DNA of 64,000 nucleotides from Heliocidaris tuberculata (Eukaryota; Echinodermata; Echinoidea; Camarodonta; Echinometridae), in assembly GCA_025618425.1 (NCBI GenBank), contig CM046833.1:32869747-32933746 (forward strand), read 5' to 3'. The translations under genes were made by a program, and so were the position numbers. Below the pieces are notes generated by a model, which did no database searches, was not told where the DNA came from, and worked only from the letters and a program-made list of their open reading frames with translations. Positions 7,601 through 16,295 of this stretch are shown here, piece after piece; the stretch's first letter is position 1; the number at the start of each line of letters is the position of its first letter.

Positions 7601-10557
7601 CAAGCAAAAAAAAAAAAAAAAAGATTATCAGCAATGCTAAAGGGGGGTGTTTTAACATCAAATAACACCAAAAGGGGGTGTTTAAACACCCAAAACACCC
7701 CTCCCCCCTCGGTAGCGCATGTTCTGTATCTTTATTGTTCCGGCAGACATGGAATGTTATTTTTCCATGTTTGTACCGTTACAGCAAACCAATCCAACCT
7801 ATATGATGTGGAGGTGTAGCGACACTTTGATTTCTCTGAGGAGGTACAGGAATGGTTTAAAGTAGGCCCCAGATATACAGTTCCATTTTTATATTTCTGT
7901 ATATTTTTGCTTCTGTCCTCAAAGCAGACCAATCCATTTTGATGATTTCTTTGAGGAGGTCCTCACTGAGATGGAACAGAATAGTCCATTTGGTTTCACA
8001 TAGGTCCCAGAAATACAATTGCATTTTTATTATTTTTCAAAATGTTTCTGTTCCCATAGCAGACCAATCCAACCTGAGTGATGTGGAGGTGCAGCAGCAC
8101 TTTGATGATTTCTTTGAGGAAGTCTTCACTGAAATGGAGCAGAAGTATGGAGAGATTGAAGAGATGAATGTCTGTGACAACCTTGGAGATCATCTGGTGG
8201 GAAACGTCTATGTCAAGGTTAGAGTTAAACCCATAGGCCCGTATTCTAAACTCGGGTTTAACTTAAACTCCAGTCTAAATTAGTTAAACCAGAGTTTAAT
8301 CAAAACCGACTTACACAGCAAGTCCAGACTAAACCACACTAGACTGGAGTTTAAGTTAAACTGGAGATCAGATTGTGATTTTCTAAAACTCCGGTTTAAA
8401 GGCCAGGTTTAGACTGGGTTTAAACCACACTTAGACCGTGGTTTAAATTAAACCGGAGTTCGCAATATTGGCCATAGGGATGTTTTTAAGGGCGCTATAA
8501 AACTAGAAACTGTTGCGTGCATGAAACATTCATACATTCCTTGAGTGATTCAGATTCACAAAAGTTTCATGTCACAAAATAATTGAATTGCATCTGACAC
8601 AGCATTGAACTTTTGCAATTTGCAAAAGTTTCTTTCCAACAAAATGGCTGTCATTTAAAATCTGGTTTTATAGTACTGTTCATGCCGATGTCATAAAGCA
8701 TTCATTCAAGAGGCTCTGTATGGAAAATTTCACAAAGTTGGTGCTATGCATTTTGTTTATGCCCTTTTCTTAGTATGGATGTAAGTGTATTAATGTTAAA
8801 GATGTTTATCAAACTTTATTGTGTGAATCATGATTACACATAAGTTATGTTTCTTGTAGTTTAAATTGAGCTATTATCTGCTATGCCCGAGATGTAGAGT
8901 TGTAGTCAGTCTTTAAAGAGTGATGAAATAAGGTGTGCAACTTTTCTTTGAATGCATCAAACAAGACTTTTTTTCTTCCCTTTCAGTTCCGCTATGAGGA
9001 GGATGCGGAGAAAGCAGTAGAGGATTTGAATAATCGCTGGTTTAACCGTCAACCAATCAGAGCTGAGCTTTCACCTGTCACAGATTTCAGAGAAGCCTGC
9101 TGTCGTCAATATGAGATGGGGTAAGGTCATAGAAAGAAAGAAAGATTTGTGCAAGTATAATGTTTAGCCCCTTCAGTGCTACCAAGTACAGTTAAACTTG
9201 CATAACTCGAAGTCGCAGAAGTCGAACTTTCCCTAAGTCGAATCAATTTTTTGACCAAACTATGCAAAATATGTGTTATTTGCATTCCCTAAGTCGAATT
9301 TTGCATAAGTCGAACGACTTTTTGTTGTCCCAACAGATTCGACTTATGCAAAGTTAACTGTATATGAACAACTTTGTAATGAATTTCTGAAAGACAATTC
9401 TTCAGTTTTGTACAGTCAACTCCACACAAGTCAACGTAGCATATGTCGGAGAATCGACTAAGTCAAGAAAAAAAGTCCTGATTTACTTATGTATCTCCAT
9501 AGACAATAGACAAATCTATGGAGATAAATCGGGACTTTTTTTGTCGACTTACGCGATTATTAGACATATGCGACGTCAACTTGTGACGAGTTGACTGTAT
9601 TTCTTTTGCTTTAAAGATAAAGTTGAATTCAGGTCGAATGATTACATTATGAAAGAAACTGTCTCAAAGCAATTGGGAAAGGCTGATCATGTTTACATAA
9701 GAATTGGTATATACTGTGAGGTCTTGGAATCATCAAAATGATAAGAAATTGACATAATTCTGCTGAAAAGCACATGCACTGCACACAGAAATGGGTATAT
9801 GAGACTGCACTCACATGTGGCATGAATGTTTGGCCCGAACACTTCAGTTACTTCTTGTCATATTTTGAATATGAGGGCATTTGAAAAGCAATCCTTTTCA
9901 GGGGACATACAAACAATGAGAAAGCTCATAAGTGATTTTTCACCTTTCCCAGAACTCAACTTTCTCATTAATGTAGAATTTGGTATTAAATATCTTTCAT
10001 TGGAATAAAGCTGAATGAATTTCACATCACATGACCCTCCTTACTTTAGTGGAAGAACAGTAAGCATTTCGTGGTGTGAACTGTTTCCAAACCAAATCTT
10101 TTTGACAACTTACCCCGATAACGTTCCAACAAAGGAAGACAAAGAATTTGTTTGCAGATTTTTGAATCGCCTGCAAGATATAAACTGCTCACCAGAACTT
10201 CAATTTTTTCTTTTGAACAAATCAAAATTGTGTTATTTGTAGTGAAAATTGCAAGTGTATTTCTCCTTTTGGATTCAGTGATTTGAAGACATTGTTAATA
10301 ATAAGTACCGATTTTATCCCCCTCCCCCATTTCTGCCTTGCAGGGAATGCACTCGTGGAGGATTCTGTAACTTCATGCACCTGAAACCCATCTCCAGGGA
10401 ACTCAGGCGTGAACTCTACGGCCGCCGTAAGCGCAAGAAGCGCAGCCGAAGCAAGTCGAGGTCACCCAGCCGTGACAAGCGTCGATCTCGATCCCGTAGC
10501 CGTAGCCGAGGCAGAGATGACAGATACAGAGAGAGGGAGCGCTCTGGTCGATTTTAA
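1562..10557 (+). CDS. U2AF1: U2AF1, splicing factor U2AF small subunit (5 coding exons)
   Basis: Preferred model: join(1562..1605, 6612..6775, 8060..8217, 8987..9120, 10344..10557), 714 nt, 237 aa. The product is the small subunit of U2AF, the nuclear heterodimer that marks 3' splice sites: it contacts the AG dinucleotide, binds the large subunit and helps recruit U2 snRNP. Visible domains: CCCH zinc finger 1 (C18, C27, C33, H37), a U2AF-homology RRM around residues 65-147 with the RWF signature at 139-141 including the partner-binding Trp140, zinc finger 2 (C161, C169, C175, H179), and a C-terminal Arg/Ser domain from about residue 194 ending RERSGRF. Ser34 and the CCRQYEMGE segment match the vertebrate protein. 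Start chosen from the conserved MAEYLASIFGTEKDK. The linker at residues 64-75 is the uncertain part because it spans the unusual exon 2/3 junction. Confidence 0.95.
2127..2215 (+). mobile_element. tRNA-derived SINE fragment
   Basis: Contains a B-box-like GGATTCAATCC near 2155-2165, then CAGTACGGCACTCATGCCCT and CAGCTAGGTAATTTATC. This resembles the widespread SINE core containing CCCTTGAGCAAGGCACTT. The 5' tRNA half is replaced by a G-run. It lies in U2AF1 intron 1. Confidence 0.45.
2415..2882. mobile_element. piggyBac-like MITE, TTAA-flanked
   Basis: Starts TTAA|CTCTTTCAGTGCC and ends GGCACAGTAAGAG|TTAA, so the ends are imperfect inverted repeats flanked by TTAA on both sides. No transposase. 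The right-hand TTAA (2883-2886) is also the left flank of the next element. Confidence 0.65.
2887..3532. mobile_element. Long-TIR element, TTAA-flanked
   Basis: The two halves (about 2887-3110 and 3310-3532) are long imperfect inverted repeats. The ends are TTAA|GGCCCCTGCAACCC and GGGTTGCAGGGGACCT|TTAA. Internally, CTCATTCCTGCAATGACATC mirrors GATGCATTGCAGGAATGAG. Non-autonomous. Confidence 0.75.
3733..3918. mobile_element. Mariner-like MITE
   Basis: The left end TA|CAGTGGAACCTCTTTATAAC is a typical Tc1/mariner-type terminus. The right end TTATAACAAGGTTCTACTC|TA is its diverged complement. A TA target duplication flanks both sides. It lies in U2AF1 intron 1. Confidence 0.7.
5058..5316 (+). 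repeat. Two-copy diverged tandem repeat in intron 1
   Basis: Segments at about 5058-5157 and 5228-5316 align along their length (shared AGGTTACA, GAGTTGTAC, TTTATTCTTTT, GCAAGTT.TAGCACAGGGCA, CAAGTCAA). It is a local duplication with period about 165 bp. Confidence 0.7.
6391..6545. mobile_element. Short inverted-repeat element
   Basis: The left end CAAGGCTTGACACTAAC and the complement of the right end, CAGGGCTCTACACTAAC, agree at 14 of 17 bases. It sits about 70 bp upstream of exon 2. No clear target duplication. Confidence 0.55.
6612..6775 (+). CDS. U2AF1: U2AF1 coding exon 2 (zinc finger 1), GC donor
   Basis: Begins after AATAG| and completes Lys15, then VNCSFYFKIGACRHGDRC. It carries the first CCCH zinc finger and what in vertebrates is a separate small exon (TIVIQNIYHNPANTAQSADG). 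To keep frame with exon 3 it must end in phase 1. The best such site is ATAG|GCAAGT at 6775/6776, a strong GC-type donor. An in-frame alternative is the weak GT donor GGAG|GTGGCA at 6760/6761. The nearby GT at 6780 would shift the frame. Confidence 0.8.
6852..7314. mobile_element. TTAA-flanked TIR element (Kolobok- or piggyBac-type)
   Basis: Ends TTAA|AGGTATCGTACAGTAG and CTACTGTTTAATACCT|TTAA. The inverted repeats run about 23 bp and the middle (about 7020-7140) is more GC-rich. It lies in U2AF1 intron 2. The class is inferred from TTAA plus a purine-starting terminus. Confidence 0.7.
7535..7721. mobile_element. hAT-like MITE with perfect 8-bp duplication
   Basis: Flanked by TTCTGTAT at 7527-7534 and 7722-7729. 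The ends AAGTGGCGTACCCAGG and CCTCGGTAGCGCATG are inverted repeats of the CAGTGGCGTA type common for hAT elements. The interior is G-run, A-run and a TTTAAACACCC inverted stretch. It lies in U2AF1 intron 2. Confidence 0.85.
7795..7860 (+). pseudogene. Decayed duplicate 1 of U2AF1 exon 3 start
   Basis: Follows an ACAG acceptor-like site and closely matches the first part of exon 3 (CAAACCAATCCAACCT, then GATGTGGAGGTG). It has an in-frame TAG where exon 3 has a Gln codon, a small deletion within the CACTTTGATGATTTC stretch, and no counterpart of the exon's second half. The following bases resemble the intron just upstream of exon 3, so this is a tandem duplication of intron end plus exon start. 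Confidence 0.8.
7925..7984 (+). pseudogene. Decayed duplicate 2 of U2AF1 exon 3 start
   Basis: Starts CAGACCAATCC as exon 3 does, then lacks the segment encoding NLSDVEVQQH, then resumes with TTTTGATGATTTCTTTGAGG and continues to ATGGAACAGAA before diverging. It is flanked on both sides by related intron sequence (CAGA.ATACA...CATTTTTA at 7869-7892 and 8008-8032). It could act as a cryptic or poison exon. Confidence 0.8.
8060..8217 (+). CDS. U2AF1: U2AF1 coding exon 3 (first half of UHM)
   Basis: Encodes (A)DQSNLSDVEVQQHFDD through DNLGDHLVGNVYVK. The donor is GTCAAG|GTTAGA. The acceptor region reads CCCATAGCAGACC, a NAGNAG tandem acceptor: use of 8060 keeps Ala70, use of 8063 drops it. It ends in phase 0. 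Confidence 0.92.
8236..8473. mobile_element. Harbinger-like fold-back MITE
   Basis: The ends GGCCCGTATT and AATATTGGCC lie between ATA duplications (8233-8235, 8474-8476). The interior is a series of inverted GGTTTAA / TTAAACC motifs that folds on itself several times. It starts 18 bp after the exon 3 donor. Confidence 0.7.
8987..9120 (+). CDS. U2AF1: U2AF1 coding exon 4 (second half of UHM)
   Basis: Acceptor CCCTTTCAG|TTCCGC, donor GATGGG|GTAAGG. Encodes FRYEEDAEKAVEDLNNRWFN through CCRQYEM plus two bases of Gly. It contains the RWF signature of the UHM and the first Cys of zinc finger 2. Confidence 0.95.
9189..9360. mobile_element. Mariner-like MITE, copy 1 in intron 4
   Basis: TA|CAGTTAAACTTGCATAAC at the left and GACTTATGCAAAGTTAACTG|TA at the right. 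The interior repeats AAGTCGAA-type motifs in both orientations. Confidence 0.8.
9413..9597. mobile_element. Mariner-like MITE, copy 2 in intron 4
   Basis: TA|CAGTCAACTC at the left and GAGTTGACTG|TA at the right. It has an internal near-perfect hairpin (TATCTCCATAGA ... TCTATGGAGATA) at its centre. It is related in design, but not closely in sequence, to the element at 9189. Confidence 0.8.
9615..9967. mobile_element. TTAA-flanked repeat, family also at 54.4 kb
   Basis: Ends TTAA|AGATAAAGTTGAATTC and GAACTCAACTTTCTCA|TTAA. The body matches 54387-54760 closely (for example AAGCAATTGGGAAAGG, GACATTTCAG-like, CATATTTTGAATATGAGGGC, AGCAATCCTTTTCAGGGGAC). Short open frames in it are repeat-derived, not genes. 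Confidence 0.8.
10344..10557 (+). CDS. U2AF1: U2AF1 coding exon 5 (zinc finger 2, RS domain, stop)
   Basis: Acceptor TTGCAG|GGAATGC. Encodes GECTRGGFCNFMHLKPISRE, then a basic Arg/Ser tail (KRSRSKSRSPSRDKRRSRSR) and RERSGRF followed by TAA at 10555. The tail lacks the long glycine run found in the vertebrate protein. Confidence 0.95.
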
Positions 10558-12423
10558 GATGTTTGTGCCATTATAGCTGTGGAGTCTTGATACAGAGTGC
10601 AGTCACTGTGGGCAAGCAATATGTAATAAATAAGTCATCTACTTACGGGTGGAGGCACCATCATAACACCATTATTCAAAACTTTTCTTCTGGTATTGTC
10701 TGTTATGCTGCATAAGTAGAAATTTGTTATTGTAAAATGTCAAATAATCCGTCTTGTAATTTGGTGACACTATCAAATAGGGATAAAGTATCCCTGCATT
10801 AATCAAACACACACACTGAATTATTTCAGAATCACTATATTCCCTGAGATATTTGTCAGAGAACTATCGACACTTTTGTATCAAGACTCCACAGTTATCA
10901 TATATTACTTTTTGTTACGTTGAAGGCATAGGGGAACATTACGAACATTGTTAGCCATCTCGGACAGTCTTGTATGGTATGTCCGATTCCCACAAGTTTT
11001 TGTTCTTGGATCCTTGCCTTTATCATGCCTTTATCATCAAAGGTGTGCAAGCTATTTACAGTGTCCTGAAGTCACTAATAGGTACAGGAAAAGGAATTGA
11101 ATTTGTCCCTTTCTTATGCAGACAAAATGAGTTGTACAGACTTTTTCTCTGAGCATCCAACAACTTCATCAAGTTTAGCTGAAATATATGTATAACTTAT
11201 TTGATTTTGTTCAAGACCTAGGCATTTTTTTAAAATGTAGATATCCAGTAGAAATTTCAGAAATTGTACCTTTGGAAAAAAGGAAAGAAATGCCTTTGAA
11301 AGCGCTTTGATGATATTCAAGTCATAAATATGTTGCTCTATGCCTTCTATTCCATATGTTGGAAACTCATCCTATTTCAAGTGTTTTGTCCTTTCAGTTT
11401 TCTTTTCATTTGATGCTCTGTACAAAATCAATCTTTTAGCCACTTCACAACCAAGTGTGTCTTGAGGCACCTATGCATACTTGTTCACAAGATTACCACA
11501 GACGTTTGAGCATACCACCTTGCAACATGGCAAAAACAAAATTGTTACTTTGTCAGACATGCCCAAGCAAAAGGAAAAAGTGGAATTAGTGCTTCACCAT
11601 TTAGTCACTGAACTGCCCGGGATCGCCTGTGGACTTTGACCTGTGTAGCACTACAGCAAATGTATTGTAGGGGATATTGGGTACTGAAATTTTGTGTGCG
11701 CTTTCTTTACATGTAAGCCATTTAGAATCCGCTTTGAAGCAATGTGTTACTGTGGAAAGATTTTGCGTGCAGCAGAAAGTCTGTTCCTGCAAGATGATTT
11801 ACTGAGACTTAGTTCAGTGAGTAAATGACTCAATACACATAATCCTTAGGTGCTAAATGGTGAAATACCTGTGATACTCTTGTATACAAGCTCCTAGTTG
11901 CCTCGATGTGCATATAATCTCATTATTTTGTTTTTGTCTTTAAAATCTCACTTCTTTTTCACTAGCATAAATCTCGAACAAAAGACTTTCAGACGTTTTT
12001 ATTATGAAATATGAATTTAGGTTAGAATGATCAATGTGATACAAGGATTTTAATTTTCATGTTTATTTTCTTCAAAGTTGATATTGTGATTTCAATTTCT
12101 AAATGAGAATGCTAGAGTCAGGTACTATCAAAATATCTGCACCCACAAGCTGATTTAATTCTTTGTAGAGAGGGGGGGGGGGGGTGTGGCTTTCATAAAG
12201 AATTTTTTGCTATACAGTTAATATTTATGATATCAATCCATGACACTTTTGGGAAGAGAAATGTAGTATTGCATATTACCCCCAAAACCTGAGAAAAACA
12301 AGACCAGTTGGGGATATCATTTTACTGTTGCTAAAATCGTATTGTGTATTTTGCATTCCAAACTTCATCATGTTTGTTTCTTTGATAGTGTAAATATATC
12401 CATTGTAATGATATTCCATTAAA
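10558..12423 (+). other. U2AF1 3' UTR and downstream flank
   Basis: The U2AF1 3' UTR starts at 10558. Candidate polyadenylation signals are AATAAA at 10625-10630 and ATTAAA at 12418-12423, so the UTR may be under 100 nt or nearly 1.9 kb. An inverted-repeat element sits at 10573-10898. The rest is AT-rich with no coding signal. Confidence 0.5.
10573..10898. mobile_element. Inverted-repeat element in U2AF1 3' flank
   Basis: 10573-10594 and 10877-10898 are inverted copies with one mismatch in 22 (ATAGCTGTGGAGTCTTGA at the left, TCAAGACTCCACAGTTAT at the right). It starts 16 bp after the stop codon and encloses the proximal AATAAA. Confidence 0.7.
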
Positions 12424-13338
12424 ATTATTCAGTCTCTCCTCTCTCTCTCTCCCTCCCTCTCTCTCTTTTGCTTTTGCTGATTATTTCCTCAAGTTTTTCT
12501 AATAACCTGTACAATGTAATTTAATCTCGGTTTTTCGGGAGAGCCAAAATTTAGCTGTATGTTGTTTAATTCAAACTGAGGCAGGCAATTGACTTTCATA
12601 AATGCACATTGATCCATGAATATATCTACCAAAATTGTTCACATAAAGTTAAATGTGTTTTTTTATAAATTTTCTTGGTAAAAAGAGTCCTCTACTGTTT
12701 TTTGTGTTTTTTTTGTATTAAAATCAAATATTCCTTTTATTGTGAATATGAATGTTCTTTTCAGCATTCTAATGTTGTATAGACAGTATATATTGTGGAA
12801 TGGAGGTGTCTCTTCATATGGCTAATGGTAAAAATATGAGAAGTGTTTGATGATGAAGACAATAGAAGCTAAATACATTTATTTGTAAGGATTTCTTATT
12901 GGGCAAATGCTACCCTGAAGTGAATCCATGCAACATACGTAACACAGGGTAGCAAGGTTTTAACAACCACAACAACATCAAAAAGAAAGGAAGAAAAAGA
13001 TCATGCAACAATTACTCTAACCCTGCCCACCCCCCCCCCCAAAAAAAAAAATTATACTTTACAAAACAATACATACTGCATACAGTGATATTCCTTTTGA
13101 ATTTCCCATGTTCTGTGTGTTGCATGGACATAAAATATGGTTGCATAGACAGTGACCAGTCGGAGGCAATCAATTTTTCTGGCAAATTTGCCAAAAGGGT
13201 GTCGAGATTGCTTATTTCTTCTTCAGAGCAAGCGATGCATTTTGATCAGTACATGTGTATTGTGTATATGTATTTCCTATAAATTTTGGTGAACAAAATT
13301 CATGTTTAGACAAGGTATTGAGGACAGGATAGTTGACC
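12424..13338. other. AT-rich stretch, no gene seen
   Basis: Holds a CT microsatellite near 12432-12472, a C-run at 13030-13040 joined to an A-run, and otherwise unique AT-rich sequence. No exon signal was recognised. Confidence 0.5.
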
Positions 13339-13462
13339 AGGGGCCCCGTCTTATTTACAAAGATTTGCGATTGATTCGAACCGATCGCAACTTGAAATCA
13401 ATGGCAACTCCTATCTCTCGAGTACACAGTTGCGATTAATTTTCTTGATAAGACGGGGCCCA
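13339..13462. mobile_element. GGGGCCCCGTCTTAT fold-back MITE
   Basis: The left end CAGGGGCCCCGTCTTAT and the right end ATAAGACGGGGCCCAG are inverted repeats. Inside, GCGATTGATT mirrors AATTAATCGC. Total about 124 bp. Confidence 0.75.
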
Positions 13463-13616
13463 GGTGTGAAATGATACGTAAAGCATGAGAGAGGAATGAA
13501 TGTGCGATGTGATGATTGACTAATGCGAGTGACGATATCTTTGACGAGAATTTAATACCGATGAATATATTATATACACCGGTGCACCAGTTATCTTATA
13601 TTACTACAGTGGCGGA

Positions 13617-13964
13617 TTTAGGGGGGAGGGGGCAATTCTGGCCCATGCCCCCCCCCCCCCCCTTTGGAAAGAAAAGTATTCATTGCGCCCCCCCCCCCTT
13701 TTAGAACTGATAACCTTTCCCCTTTTTTTTTTCTTGTCAGAATTCTGGATGAAAACTTGACCCCCCCCCCCAAAAAAAAAAATGGGGGGGGGATTGTGTG
13801 CACTTGGAGAGCAAAATAGTTACTTTGTTTCAATTTTTTCTTATTGTAAAGCGCCTTGAGCATACTTTTGTAGAAAGGCGTTATATAAATACCAATATGT
13901 ATGCATGTATGTAAAAAAAATCTTTGTGCCCCCCCCCCTTTACAAAATCCTGGATCCGCCCGTG
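13617..13964. mobile_element. hAT-like MITE with C-run interior
   Basis: The ends CAGTGGCGGATTTAGG and CCTGGATCCGCCCGTG are inverted repeats. The flanks TATTACTA / TATTAACC are only partly alike. Several C-runs, and at 13843-13913 a retroelement-like tail (GCGCCTTGAG...AAAGGCGTTATATAAAT). Confidence 0.65.
13843..13913 (+). mobile_element. Retroelement 3'-tail-like segment
   Basis: Has the motif pair GCGCCTTGAG ... GGCGTTATATAAAT, a hairpin followed by TATAAAT, which in many aquatic animal genomes marks the 3' end of non-LTR elements. Only this short piece is present. Confidence 0.4.
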
Positions 13965-14106
13965 TATTAACCTCTTTGTCTTTCCTCACTTCTCGTCCTT
14001 TTCCAATCACTTTTCATTTGATATCATATCATACATTGGTCTCGGCATTATTGTTAATGTAATCAATCAAATAAATACAAATGCTACAGATGCAAAAATA
14101 GTTATA

Positions 14107-14326
14107 ATAGACGTGTTTACTAATTTTATGCATACTTCTTGAATAAAACTTTCTCTTGACGACTCAAAAGCTTGCCAGACCTTGCCCGACATAACAACAA
14201 CTAATGTATGCATGATGGGTTCCATCCATAGAGATGCCATTATGCATAGCAGATGCACTAAATAATTGGTAACTAAGGATTACGGAGAGAAACATGCATA
14301 AGTTGAAATACAGCAGTAAACGGGTT
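14107..14326. mobile_element. Diverged copy of the AGACCG-TIR element
   Basis: Parallels the next element in order: TTTTATGCATAC, CTCTTGACGACT, AAAGCTTGCCAGAC, TAATGTATGCATGATGGGTTCC, GCATAAGTTGAAATACAG. Clearly older, with an insertion in its second half. Confidence 0.55.
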
Positions 14327-14550
14327 AACAGACCGCTTCGGTAATGTATGCAAATTTTATACATACCTTTCAAACAAAGGTCGTTCTTGACAACCTGAAA
14401 GCTTGCCGGACATAGCAACAAGTAATGTATGTAAACTGGATTCCAAGCATTGAGGCTCATTTATAAAAAGCAGGTTAATGGAATAGCTCGTCACTACGTG
14501 CTCAGAGAAGAAGTGTGCATAAATTTGTATACATTACAGAACCGGTCTAT
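14327..14550. mobile_element. AGACCG-TIR element, intact copy
   Basis: Inverted ends: AGACCGCTTCGGTAATGTAT at the left and ATACATTACAGAACCGGTCT at the right. The same family is inserted in reverse orientation at 23402-23858. Confidence 0.75.
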
Positions 14551-14665
14551 TGCCTAGAACCATTTGTAAAACTTCGATAAAGTTTGAAAGTAATGGAAAA
14601 ATGAATGAGTTTCTCTTTCTTCTCAACAGAATTACCACATTAATAATTTGTTCATATGAATGTCA

Positions 14666-14703
<38 letters not shown>

Positions 14704-14890
14704 GTCTCTGTCTGTCTCTGCTCTTGTTTATTTTCTTGTTTCTGTATAAGTATACTGTCGCCAAAATATTCGTATTCATGAATGTCTAAGTCCTTCTAGA
14801 AAAAAAAAACTCCTTAGAAAGGTTCACCTACAGATGCAGTCATGTGTATATTGTTAACTACATTATTATCTACATTTTCCTTCTTTATTC

Positions 14891-14940
<50 letters not shown>

Positions 14941-15439
14941 GGGGGGGGGGTGAGGGAGGAGCGGGGTCACTGTCTGTATGACTCCATTTTTTATCCTTTC
15001 TTTTATACCGGTCTTGTTCTCTCTACTCGATAGCTTTTGTCCAAAATATGACATCACTTTCCCCAGGCTGTCATCCTTACTGGAAAAGTGAAAGTTCTAA
15101 TTATCACTTGCGCTGCCACAGCAATTGTCTGGTGTAACAATGATTAGTTGAGGGATATCATTTGACATGGTATGAGATTCGACAGCCGCGTTGTGCAGAC
15201 TAACAATGCCGTGATTCAAAATGATTCATAAGTCGTTACTTCATCACTGCTGAAAGACATATAATACCTTTGACATCAGGTTGTACATCTCACCTCCGGG
15301 TCATCCCCCCCCCCCCTTCTTCTTTCCTCCCCTCTCTTGGCATCTACCCCAGCCCCCCCCCCCTTCTCTCTCTTTATATATATATATATATATATATACC
15401 TTCCCTTTCACTGCACCAGGGGTAGCCAATCTTGTAATA
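14551..15439. other. Microsatellite-rich stretch
   Basis: Contains CT microsatellites at 14668-14730 and 14890-14938, the latter running into a G-run, C-runs near 15305 and 15352, and a TA array at 15374-15400. Open frames here are microsatellite translations. Confidence 0.6.
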
Positions 15440-15909
15440 TTTAGTAGGACATTAGTACTTATATACTCTGAATCAAGACTATATAGCGAAAATGGTATAA
15501 AAATTGAAATTTAATAATAATATTAAGCATGTATTAAATCTAGGGAAAGGGGGTGGGCATGGAAAGATTTAATAGGTATAAAGCAGGGTTGATCCAGTAA
15601 CACAATAACATAGTTTTTGACCGTGTATTTAAAGTCCACAGGTCATAAACCCCTCATAACTCATCACCTATGCGGCTGTCCGTCAAAATTTTAGTCACTT
15701 TTGGGACTAGCGGTCCCAGGAAATGAGTGTAGTCATATGCTGTCCTGCCACCCCTAGACCTCTCCCTAGGTATATCAAGGGGCTGTGATAACTCCTTGGG
15801 TATATATGGATACACCCTCTGAGGAATAGGGTTATGGCTAGCGTTGAGTTTGTATAATAATTATTGTCATCTAGACAAAATACGATATAAGTACTAATGT
15901 CCTACTAAA
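15440..15909. mobile_element. Element with 25-bp perfect inverted ends
   Basis: 15440-15464 and 15885-15909 are exact reverse complements over 25 bp (ending TAGTACTTATAT / ATATAAGTACTA). The interior shows no coding frame. Class unassigned. Confidence 0.65.
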
Positions 15910-16181
15910 CATTTTGAAATTAAAATTTGTTTACATTTTTACAACCTGCAACAGAAATCTGAGGCCTGCTGTTTGTGGACCCCCCCCCCCGCCCCCACCA
16001 ACCCCCCTGGGGGCAAACAAGTGAAATTTCTTTGATTTTAGTGTAGTCTATAAATATCCAGATAGGCTTACTCATAGTTCTAAGCATACAATGACTTCTT
16101 TGTTTTTGTTTTGTTTCGTTGTGTTAGTAAACTTCTTCTATTAGTGGAGTGATATCAGGCAAAATGAGAGAGAATAGCTAA

Positions 16182-16295
16182 CATAGGCGTAGCTGGAGAG
16201 GGGCACACCGAAAAAGGTCATCCGCGGGACTAAGGGGCCAATACTTTCCTACCCTCCCTACCCCTAAAGTCATGAAGTCTGGCTATACGCCAGTG
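16182..16295. mobile_element. Short hAT-like MITE
   Basis: 114 bp between ATAGCTAA (16174-16181) and ATAGATAA (16296-16303), a 7/8 matching target duplication. The ends CATAGGCGTAGCTGG and CTGGCTATACGCCAGTG are inverted repeats. Confidence 0.75.

Noticed and set aside
7939..8283. Single 114-aa frame running through exon 3 and flanks
   Set aside because: Only the 8060-8217 part is U2AF1. The upstream part is the decayed exon copy plus intron, and the downstream part runs into a MITE.
8236..8473. CRISPR-like array because of repeated GGTTTAA motifs
   Set aside because: Motifs are inverted and irregular without constant spacers, and the host is eukaryotic. It is a fold-back transposon.
13618..14010. 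130-aa reverse-strand frame
   Set aside because: Translation of C-runs and hAT-like element ends.
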